Shown: positions 56,051 through 64,000 of the stretch, one piece after another | Numbering within the stretch: position 1 is the stretch's first letter | How the letters are laid out: each line of letters begins with the position of its first letter | NCBI GenBank assembly: GCA_963708155.1 | Contig: OY970183.1 | Coordinates: 2,046,001-2,110,000 of the forward strand | Reading direction: 5' to 3' | DNA length: 64,000 nt | DNA from: Methylovirgula sp963708155 | Lineage (GTDB): Bacteria; Pseudomonadota; Alphaproteobacteria; Rhizobiales; Beijerinckiaceae | Position numbers and translations under genes: made by a program | Notes under the pieces: model-generated | What the model was told of the DNA's origin: nothing | Seen by the model: only the letters and a program-made list of their open reading frames with translations | Database searches by the model: none

Positions 56051-57230
56051 ATGGACAGAACTCTCTTCACGATCCTTGCTATCCCGGTGACGGCCTTAAA
56101 TCTTGCGTTGGGGCTCGGCGGATTCGTGTGCCTGCTGCTGGTCCTCGGCCTTTTGCTCGGCACAAGCGCGCGCCGGCGTGAAGCCCTGGCGGCGGCGCAA
56201 CGCCAGAGCGATCTGCAGGAGAAGATTGCCGAGCTTGCCCGTTCGCATGCAGAGGTCACGGGCCGGCTGCGCAGCATGGGCGAGATTCTCGGCTCGCGTC
56301 AGGCCGATCTCGCCCGGATTGTCGCCGAGCAGCTCAATTCGGTGGGCGCGCGTGTCGGCCGCAGCCTTGAGGATCAGTCGCGCACCGCGAGCGAGAATCT
56401 GGGCAAGCTCAACGAGCGGCTGGCGGTGATCGACGCGGCGCAGGCGCAACTCACCGGCCTCACCGAGGAAGTGATCGGCCTGAAGGATATCCTCGCCAAC
56501 AAGCAGGCGCGTGGGGCCTTCGGCCAGGGACGGATGGAGGCCATCGTCCGCGACGCTCTGCCGCAGAACGCCTATGAGTTCCAATACACGCTCTCGAATC
56601 ATTGCCGGCCGGATTGCGTGATCCGCTTGCCCGGCGATGAGCGTGTGATGGTGATCGACGCGAAATTTCCGCTGGAATCTTTCGTCGCCTTGAAGGACGC
56701 AGCTGATGCCGAGGCGCGCAAGGTGGCGGCGGCGCGCGTGCGCAGCGACGTCGGCCGGCATATCGCCGATATCAAGGAGCGCTATTTCATTTCTGGCGAG
56801 ACGCAGGATATCGCCGTTCTGTTCGTCCCGTCCGAATCGCTCTATGCCGATCTTGCCGAACATTTCGAGGATGTCGTTCAGAAGGCGCACAAGAGCCGGA
56901 TCGTCATCGTCTCTCCGTCGCTGCTGGTGATGGCCGTGCAAGTCATGCAGGCGCTCGTTCGCGATGCACGGGTGCGCGAGCAGGCGCATGTGATTCAGAT
57001 CGAGGTGCGCCGGCTTGTCGAGGATGTCGTTCGGCTGCGGCAGAGAGTTCGGCAAGCTCGGCGGCCATTTCGGTCAGGTACAGGAGGATGTCTCCGGCAT
57101 TCTGATCTCCGCCGATAAGATCGCCAAAAGCGGTGAGCGCATCGACATGCTCGATTTCGGCAAACCGGACACGAGCGCCGAAGCGCAGCGGCCGATCCCG
57201 TTCGGGAGCGTCGATAAAGCAGCGGAATGA
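56051..57230 (+). CDS. rmuC: DNA recombination protein RmuC homologue, one frame change as sequenced
   Basis: RmuC limits large DNA inversions at repeats. The protein starts with one membrane helix (GGFVCLLLVLGLLLGTSA, residues 23-40). A long coiled coil (LRSMGEILGSRQADLARIV) and the RmuC nuclease-like domain follow (QYTLSNHCRPDCVIRLPGD, VIDAKFPLESFVALKD, DIKERYFISGETQDIAVLFV, VVQKAHKSRIVIVSPS). Near 57040-57052 the frame breaks; the next frame continues FGKLGGHFGQVQEDVSGIL to its stop at 57230. The joined product has 392 residues. ATG 56051 is preceded by AGAAGG. It is divergent from the chemoreceptor, with 160 bases between starts. The break is probably a sequencing insertion. Confidence 0.9.
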
Positions 57231-57508
57231 CCGGCTGGGGGAGGCGGAGCTTGTCCTTCCCCGAGAGTCCGCCCGCGAACCGGCATAGCGCTCTCGTCCG
57301 CCATAGCCGTGCTGTCATGGCGGGCCACGCAGTGGCGGCCCCGGCGTCGCAATCTCTACAGGAATGTTTCGGTGTGAATGGCCCGGACGAAGCCCGGTCG
57401 TGGGCAACGGTTCCGGGCGTCGGCCGCGCCCCATCTTCGTGCAGTTTGCAGAGGCGATGCGTGATACGGCACGCCCGCGCGATGGCGTATCGAACTGCGT
57501 CAGCCCAA
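57231..57508. other. Non-coding stretch between rmuC and the porin terminator
   Basis: About 280 bases without a credible gene. It contains GC-rich blocks such as ATGGCCCGGACGAAGCCCGG near 57379-57398, which is partly self-complementary and resembles degenerate intergenic repeats of the order. I see no tRNA, promoter or small frame with a ribosome site that I would defend. Confidence 0.4.
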
Positions 57509-57537
57509 ATAAAAACGCCGGCCCGAAGGCCGGCGTT
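57509..57537 (-). terminator. Intrinsic terminator of the porin gene
   Basis: AACGCCGGCC (57514-57523) and GGCCGGCGTT (57528-57537) form a perfect ten-base stem with a CGAA loop. On the minus strand the stem is followed by TTTTTATTT (from AAATAAAAA at 57507-57515). It begins 22 bases past the porin stop at 57559 and is a strong terminator, as expected for a highly expressed outer-membrane protein. Confidence 0.85.
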
Positions 57538-57558
57538 GGGAAGTCGATCTCTGCGAGA

Positions 57559-58875
57559 TCAGAACTTCAGGATGACGTCGCCGCCGATCGTGACCATATC
57601 GCTCTTGGTGCCAGTGGTCGAGTTCGAGGGCACATCGAACGGTGTCGTACCGTTAAGCGAGGTGTCGTAGCGAACTTCCGGCCGGAAGATCACACCCTTC
57701 AAGAACGAGAGCGAGGACGGAACCGTCGGCGTGATATTCAGGCCGGCGGTAAATGCGAAATAGGTCGTCGCCGGCCCGCAGTAGGTGGTGCTGGGGTAGC
57801 CGTGCACGCCATTGACCCAATCGTAGTTGCCCGGGTAAGCGCAGACATAAGTGTCTGCGCCAGACGAATTGCCATTATCCCGGAACACTTCGGCGCGGCC
57901 ATTGATCTTCAACCAGTCGATCGGCGTCTGATAGGAGACGTAGCCGACGCCGCCGTAGGTGGAGGCCCCGGTCAAATCGTTCTTGGTGTAGTTGCCCTCG
58001 CCGATAAGCGTGAGCTTGTCCGTCGCCGCCCAAGTTACGTTCACGTCGTTTTCATATACGAGCGCGCTGTTCGCCGCTGGACCGGACGCGAGGTAGGCAT
58101 TCTCCGGACCGATATGCGTCGTAGCAAGAACGGTGACCGAGCCGCCGAACAGTTTGTTCAAGCCGATGCCGCCTTCGAAGGCCGGGGCGTCGTTGTTGTC
58201 GCCAGTGTACGGGCCAAGCGTCGTTTGGTTACCGCTGCTGATGCCGGTGTAAATATCAACGGTCGGATTGATATGGGTAATCGCCAACGCGCCGAAATCA
58301 GAGAACGGCTCCGGATAGTTGAAGATGTAGGAGTGTGAGTAGAAGAGATTGGCGGAGGGATCGATGAAGGATTCGACACCTTCGAGCGTCGGCCACTGGC
58401 CGAGCTTGAAATCGATACCACCGGGCGTGAGCCATGGCGTATGGACCATCGCGTACGCCTGCACGAGGGAGAGCTGATACTTCGAGTTGATCAGGTACTC
58501 GCCTTCCTGGAGATAGTGAAGGAAGCGTGCGTCCGTGCCGAAGTCGCCTTGGATGACGAAGCCCACGTCATAGCCGGTCGCATTCGGATCGGTCTGCCGT
58601 TGGATCGTGATGAGCCCATCATTGAGCATCGGCGTATTAGCCTGCTCGTCAAACACGCGACCCCAGTTGAGACCGCTGCCAGGGCTGTCGGGATTGCCCA
58701 TGATGCCGGCGTCGATTTCGCCGTTGACGGTGATTGTTGACCACCATGACGGCGGCGGTGCAGGCGGAGCTTTGCTCGTCGGCAGATCGGCGGCCGCAGC
58801 GACCCCGCCCGTCACGCCGAGTATCGTGCCCGCACAGAGCGCCGATAAAAATGAAGATCTGCGCGAAAAAGCCAT
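57559..58875 (-). CDS. Outer-membrane porin (BBP2/carbohydrate-porin-like)
   Basis: A 438-residue exported beta-barrel. The signal peptide is SFLSALCAGTILGVTGGVAAAA. A short Pro-rich linker (SKAPPAPPPSWW) follows. The barrel has many amphipathic strands (DVGFVIQGDFGTDARFLHYL, TLIGEGNYTKNDLT) and ends VTIGGDVILKF with a terminal Phe, the usual insertion signal. The pattern fits the putative beta-barrel porin 2 family that is abundant in Hyphomicrobiales. I start at ATG 58875 with GGGGGCAC upstream; 12 more codons are open. The strong terminator and monocistronic position suggest high expression. Solute specificity is unknown. Confidence 0.85.
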   Translation of the reverse strand: MAFSRRSSFLSALCAGTILGVTGGVAAAADLPTSKAPPAPPPSWWSTITVNGEIDAGIMGNPDSPGSGLNWGRVFDEQANTPMLNDGLITIQRQTDPNATGYDVGFVIQGDFGTDARFLHYLQEGEYLINSKYQLSLVQAYAMVHTPWLTPGGIDFKLGQWPTLEGVESFIDPSANLFYSHSYIFNYPEPFSDFGALAITHINPTVDIYTGISSGNQTTLGPYTGDNNDAPAFEGGIGLNKLFGGSVTVLATTHIGPENAYLASGPAANSALVYENDVNVTWAATDKLTLIGEGNYTKNDLTGASTYGGVGYVSYQTPIDWLKINGRAEVFRDNGNSSGADTYVCAYPGNYDWVNGVHGYPSTTYCGPATTYFAFTAGLNITPTVPSSLSFLKGVIFRPEVRYDTSLNGTTPFDVPSNSTTGTKSDMVTIGGDVILKF

Positions 58876-59281
58876 TTCTTGTGCCCCCAGTAGGTACCCG
58901 TGTTCTAACATGACAAAAGTACACGGCAGCTTCGGGCAAGCAACGGAAGATCACTGTTTCCGCTTGCTTTTCAGGGGGGCGGTGCTTTCCTGCAACGGAT
59001 AGTCGGTTCTCGCGCCATCTTGCCTGAGCAATTGGCAGATTTTGAACGGTTCTTAGTCGTGGCGGAGCTCCAGCCGCTCTGAAATTCGAAGGTTTCCGGC
59101 GTTTGTAGCCGCCCGATTCGCGAAACTCTCTGAATTCGCGACTCGTGCGGTGATGGCGGTCGCGCCGCTTTGAGTCTAACGATGGCCACTTAAAGACCGG
59201 CACGTAGGCCGGGCGGCAATTAAGCGCTATGATGGCATGGCCCCGATGGCGTGCCGGAACCTCACTCGGCCAGGTAAGCTT
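58876..59281. other. Upstream region of the porin and second PTS IIA genes
   Basis: About 400 bases separate the divergent porin and IIA gene starts, so both promoters should lie here. I could not identify a convincing -35/-10 or -24/-12 pair. The gap has moderate AT richness near the porin side (ACTTTTGTCATGTTAG on the minus strand). A frame near 59237 extends the IIA gene slightly upstream but is not supported. No RNA gene recognised. Confidence 0.4.
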
Positions 59282-59740
59282 ATGGAAATTCGCGAATTTC
59301 TTGATCTGTCCCACATTATTCCGCAGCTCTATTCCACCGACAAGACGCAAGCCCTGCGGGACTTGTCGCGGCGCGCCAGCGTCGCGCTCGGAATTCCGCA
59401 GGAAACGATTTTCAGTGCCATTACGGCGCGCGAAAAACTCGGCTCGACCGGGCTCGGTCACGGCTTTGCGTTGCCGCACGCGCGAATCGAAGGGCTCGAC
59501 CGCTTCTTCGGCCTTTTCGCCCGGCTCGGCCGGCCGATACCTTTCGAGGCGGCGGATGAGAAGCCGGTCGATCTCATCTTCTTCCTGCTGATACCGGCGA
59601 GTTCGGTCGTCAATTACGTCACCGTCCTCGCATCCATCGCGCGGCGTATCCGCGACCAGGACATCGCCAAGCGGCTGCGTCAGACAGATGATCCCGCCGT
59701 TCTTCACGCCCTTCTGACGAGCGGTCCCGAGGACGCTTGA
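59282..59740 (+). CDS. Second PTS IIA domain protein (EIIA-Ntr paralogue)
   Basis: A 152-residue single-domain protein of the mannitol/fructose/Ntr IIA fold. The phosphorylatable His66 is in HGFALPHARIEG, after GSTGLGHG. It starts MEIREFLDLSHIIPQLYSTD, so it differs clearly from the ptsN protein at 49064-49528, which has the same His position and length. I start at ATG 59282; 15 further codons are open. No permease components (IIB, IIC) accompany it. Two IIA-Ntr-type proteins in one genome imply branching of the nitrogen PTS; which partners this one serves is unknown. It converges on the BtuF-like gene, nine bases apart. Confidence 0.88.
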   Translation: MEIREFLDLSHIIPQLYSTDKTQALRDLSRRASVALGIPQETIFSAITAREKLGSTGLGHGFALPHARIEGLDRFFGLFARLGRPIPFEAADEKPVDLIFFLLIPASSVVNYVTVLASIARRIRDQDIAKRLRQTDDPAVLHALLTSGPEDA

Positions 59741-59749
59741 GTCGAAGCT

Positions 59750-60551
59750 TCAGCCGGGCGCCAGCGCCGCGACGATGGCGTCGAGCCCGACGGTGAGCGC
59801 GGCAGGCCCGGGCTGGAGAATCAGCGGCGATTTGATTTCGACGATCCGGCCGTTGCGCACCGCCGGGATGCCGCCAAAGCCGGGCCGCGCCCTGATTTTC
59901 TCGGGTACGACCCTCTTGCCGCACCAGGACGCGAGGATGACGTCCGGCGCGGCTTCGGCGACGGCCTGCGGCGTGACGATCCGGTCCGAGGCCGCCGCCC
60001 GGGCGCGGAGGTCGGCGAAGATATCCTCGCCGCCGGCGATTTCGATCAGTTCCGACACCCAGCCGATGCCGGAAATCATCGGTTCGTCCCATTCCTCGAA
60101 ATAGACGCGCGGCTTTTGTCGCCCGCGCGCAGCAGCGGCGACAGCGTCGAGCCGCCGGCGCAGGCTTTCCGCGAGCGCCGCCGCCTTGTCCGCCGCGTCG
60201 ACCAGCGCGCCCAGGGTGCGGATCATCGCCAGAATCCCGGCAATGTCGCGCTGGTTGAAGACATGGACAGCCACACCCGCCGCAATCAATTCGGCGGCGA
60301 TCCTGGCTTGCAGGTCCGAAAAGCAGAGAACGAGGTCGGGCTCGAGCGCCAGGATTTTCGGAATATCGGCGGAGGTGAAAGCCGAGACGCGCGGCTTTTC
60401 CTGTCGCACGCGGGCCGGGCGCACCGCGTAGCCGGACACGCCGACGATACGATCTTCCTCGCCCAGCAGATAAAGCGTCTCGACCGTTTCCTCGGTGAGG
60501 CAGACGATCCGCTCGGGCGGGAAGCTCCGCAAGGGGCCGGGCAGGAGGCGC

Positions 60552-60580
<29 letters not shown>
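59750..60580 (-). CDS. BtuF-like (cobalamin/metal-chelate) binding protein without signal peptide
   Basis: A protein of about 276 residues in the type III periplasmic-binding (BtuF/FhuD) fold: RIVCLTEETVETLYLLGEED, IVGVSGYAVRPARVRQEKP, DIPKILALEPDLVLCFSDLQ, WVSELIEIAGGEDIFADLRA and DVILASWCGKRVVPEKI. The N-terminus lacks a signal peptide, so it may be cytoplasmic. Such stand-alone members are widespread and often unlinked to ABC genes, as here. GTG 60580 overlaps the typA stop by 29 bases; a TTG at 60532 (about 260 residues) is possible. Its ligand is unknown. It is probably cotranscribed with typA. Confidence 0.78.
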
Positions 60581-62370
<1,790 letters not shown>

Positions 62371-62583
62371 GAATCAGATCCGGCGTTCAGCGCGAACGCC
62401 GCGCTGCGGCAAGGTCGCGCATAGGTATGACACAGGTGTCGCTACGGAGGTTACAGGTGCACAAAAGGCCGCCTTGTCCCCAACATATGGTGGCGGCCTT
62501 TCGCAATTGCAGCATCCCATATACGAATTGAATTGATTTGGAAACCGGGGCGAGAGCGGTCGGCAGGCCGCGGCGGGGGTTTT

Positions 62584-63351
62584 GTGGTTAATCCGGAGAC
62601 GCTTGCCCTTCTGGCAGCCGGGGCCGGGGTCGCCGGCTTTGTCGACACCTTGGCTGGGGGCGGCGGCCTCATCACCGTACCGCTGCTTTTGCTGACCGGC
62701 CTGCCGCCGCTCCAGGTTCTCGGCACCAATAAGCTTCAGGGGACGTTCGGAACCCTTTCGGCGACCACGACACTGCTGGCCCGGGGGCAGATCTTCCTGG
62801 GCCAGATCGAGGCCGGATTCGCCGCCGCCTTCGCCGGCGGGCTCCTCGGGGCGCTGGCGGCGCGAATCATGGGCGCGGGGACGCTGGATATCCTGATCCC
62901 GTTCGTTCTGGCCGGGATTGCGGTCTATTTCCTCCTCGCGCCGACGGCAGCGGAGGTCGGCGGCAGGGTGCGGCTGTCGCGCCCCGCCTATCTTGCCGGC
63001 GTGGTTCCGGCGATCGGCTTCTACGATGGATTTTTCGGACCCGGCACCGGCTCGTTCTTCGCGCTCGCCGGGGTCGCCCTGCGGGGCCAGACCCTGCTCA
63101 AGGCCACGGCCTTCGCCAAAGTGCTCAATTTCGGCAGCAATCTGGGCGCGCTGGTCCTTTTTCTGCTAGCGGGGAAGGTGGTCTGGGCCTATGGCGCGGT
63201 GATGATCCTGGGGCAGATCCTCGGGGCGACCGCAGGCTCGCATGTGATGATCCGGAGCGGCCCGCGGCTGATCCGCCCGCTGATTGTCGCTGTCTGCCTG
63301 CTGATGCTCGTGCGCTACCTTTGGCAAAAGGGCTACCTGGTCTGGCTGTGA
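62584..63351 (+). CDS. TSUP/TauE-SafE family transporter
   Basis: A 255-residue membrane protein with about eight helices in two halves. The first half has AAGAGVAGFVDTLAGGGGLI and LGTNKLQGTFGTLSATTTLL. The second has GFYDGFFGPGTGSFFALAG, the classical duplicated GxxxGxxGxGxG motif, and LNFGSNLGALVLFLLAGKVV. TSUP proteins move sulfite, sulfonates or related anions. I use GTG 62584, after GCGGCGGGGG; a TTG at 62533 is open earlier. It lies 56 bases before the TOBE protein gene, so the two may be cotranscribed. The substrate is unknown, though a link with molybdate is tempting from its neighbour and unproven. Confidence 0.92.
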   Translation: MVNPETLALLAAGAGVAGFVDTLAGGGGLITVPLLLLTGLPPLQVLGTNKLQGTFGTLSATTTLLARGQIFLGQIEAGFAAAFAGGLLGALAARIMGAGTLDILIPFVLAGIAVYFLLAPTAAEVGGRVRLSRPAYLAGVVPAIGFYDGFFGPGTGSFFALAGVALRGQTLLKATAFAKVLNFGSNLGALVLFLLAGKVVWAYGAVMILGQILGATAGSHVMIRSGPRLIRPLIVAVCLLMLVRYLWQKGYLVWL

Positions 63352-63406
63352 GCCCCGCATTGACGCCTACGTCGCGCTGGCGAATAGTGTAACTGGAACA
63401 CGAGTG

Positions 63407-63901
63407 ATGCACATCCTTCCGGCCAACAACGAGAAATCGCCAAGCGCGCCCGCGCTTGAGACGACCGTTTTCGCGCGCATCCTGCGGCACGACCCGGAAC
63501 TGGCGCTGACCACCCTATTGTTCGACGACGGTGAATTGCGCCTGCCGATGGTTGATTATCCAGTCGGCTCCAGCGTGATGGTCAAGATCGACGCGCGCGA
63601 CGTTTCCATTGCGCTCTCGCGGCCTATGGACGTTTCGATCACCAATCGGTTGCCGGGTGTGATCGACGAGATCGAATATCTGGCGCCGCCCTATGTCCGC
63701 GCGACGTTCAGCCTGGGCAAGACGCGGCTGCATTCGCTCATCACGCGTAAATCGGTCGCCCGCCTCGCCTTGCAGCCGGGCATCAAAGCCTGGGCGATGA
63801 TCAAGGCCGTCGCGATCTCCGGCCGCGGCGTCAGGCCAGATCGCGCTCCGCAACCGCGCTCCTGGCCTTCGGATCGAAGCTCCAGTCCAAAGACGCGGTG
63901 A
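63407..63901 (+). CDS. Stand-alone TOBE-domain protein resembling the ModC C-terminus
   Basis: A 164-residue soluble protein. Residues about 20-140 match the C-terminal region of ModC (molybdate ABC ATPase), which carries TOBE/Mop-like folds: LELALTTLLFD-like, KIDARDVSIALSRPMDVSITN, RLPGVIDEIEYLAPPYVRA, and ITRKSVARLALQPGIKAWAMI. The ATPase half is absent and there is no room for it: the TSUP gene ends 55 bases upstream. It is therefore either an oxyanion-binding protein on its own or the remnant of modC. I start at ATG 63407; an ATG three bases earlier is equivalent. The last 70 bases overlap the opposite-strand regulator's end, so the C-terminal tail after AISGRG is uncertain. Confidence 0.7.
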   Translation: MHILPANNEKSPSAPALETTVFARILRHDPELALTTLLFDDGELRLPMVDYPVGSSVMVKIDARDVSIALSRPMDVSITNRLPGVIDEIEYLAPPYVRATFSLGKTRLHSLITRKSVARLALQPGIKAWAMIKAVAISGRGVRPDRAPQPRSWPSDRSSSPKTR

Positions 63902-64000
63902 TTTCCTCGAGCGATTTTTTCGCGGCGCTGCCGGCGTGGCGTTCGATCGACTGATAGAGCGCGACCAGCCGTTCGCCGAAAGCTGTGATCTCGGCGCCGC
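63831..64000 (-). CDS. C-terminal end of a ModE-like molybdate-responsive regulator (partial)
   Basis: The minus strand is open from the right edge to TGA at 63831. The fragment reads GAEITAFGERLVALYQSIER near its upstream end, which is the wing and dimer-helix part of the ModE N-terminal (LysR-like winged helix) domain. It ends KSLEEITASLDWSFD ... AVAERDLA. Stand-alone ModE-type N domains of about 120-130 residues are common in alphaproteobacteria. The start and the recognition helix are outside the window. Its convergence with the TOBE gene and the shared link to molybdate support both calls. Overlap with the TOBE frame is 71 bases. Confidence 0.65.
   Translation of the reverse strand, partial: GAEITAFGERLVALYQSIERHAGSAAKKSLEEITASLDWSFDPKARSAVAERDLA

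Overview
The window looks like a chromosomal segment of a GC-rich alphaproteobacterium of the order Hyphomicrobiales (Rhizobiales). The evidence is the Cys-free 41-residue L36, the GapR/DUF2312 nucleoid protein, DUF1036, the rpoN-hpf-ptsN arrangement and palindromic intergenic repeats of a type common in that order. Placement near Beijerinckiaceae is an impression, not a demonstration. I see no insertion sequence, prophage, CRISPR array, tRNA or rRNA gene. Most of the content is housekeeping and envelope biology, with small lineage-specific genes scattered through it.

Layout. 1-4.5 kb: end of a possible TetR-type regulator, then an RND efflux adaptor and pump. 4.5-9.1 kb: an RluA-type pseudouridine synthase, a small protein, a lone FabH, and a hybrid sensor kinase. 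9.1-17.5 kb: a TPR/glycosyltransferase-like protein, hrcA, mutS and kup. 17.7-24.9 kb: hrpB, rplY, pth, purL, bolA, grxD and rpmJ, all on the plus strand. 24.9-31.8 kb: a TPR lipoprotein-like secreted protein, pyk, DUF1036, N-formylglutamate amidohydrolase, gapR, an Old Yellow Enzyme and three small secreted or membrane proteins. 31.9-35.7 kb: an outer-membrane beta-barrel protein beside galU and galE, a UDP-sugar/envelope set. 35.7-40.4 kb: a glycine-zipper protein, hemH, and a MarR/hydrolase/membrane protein/MFS run facing a MerR regulator. 40.6-49 kb: a large PodJ-like Sel1 protein, pdeM-lhr (ligase-associated DNA-damage response) coupled to an acyl-CoA synthetase. 49-56 kb: ptsN, hpf and rpoN (nitrogen PTS and sigma-54), truA-fmt-def, and a globin-coupled chemoreceptor. 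56-64 kb: rmuC, a porin, a second PTS IIA protein, a BtuF-like binding protein, typA, a TSUP transporter, a stand-alone molybdate-type TOBE protein and the end of a ModE-like regulator.

Sequence quality shapes the reading. Eleven otherwise normal genes are interrupted by single-base frame changes (fabH, sensor kinase, TPR protein, kup, hrpB, N-formylglutamate amidohydrolase, MFS, Sel1 protein, rmuC, typA; two or more in some). Nearly every one is one surplus base in the direction of the gene, and removing it restores a full-length family member. I therefore annotate each as one gene spanning both frames and treat insertion-type sequencing error as the leading explanation.

I did not find a clear new biological system. 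The better leads are the globin-coupled receptor without its proximal histidine, the isochorismatase-like protein without its nucleophilic cysteine in a two-regulator efflux locus, the orphan TOBE protein opposite a ModE-like regulator, and the second EIIA paralogue away from rpoN.
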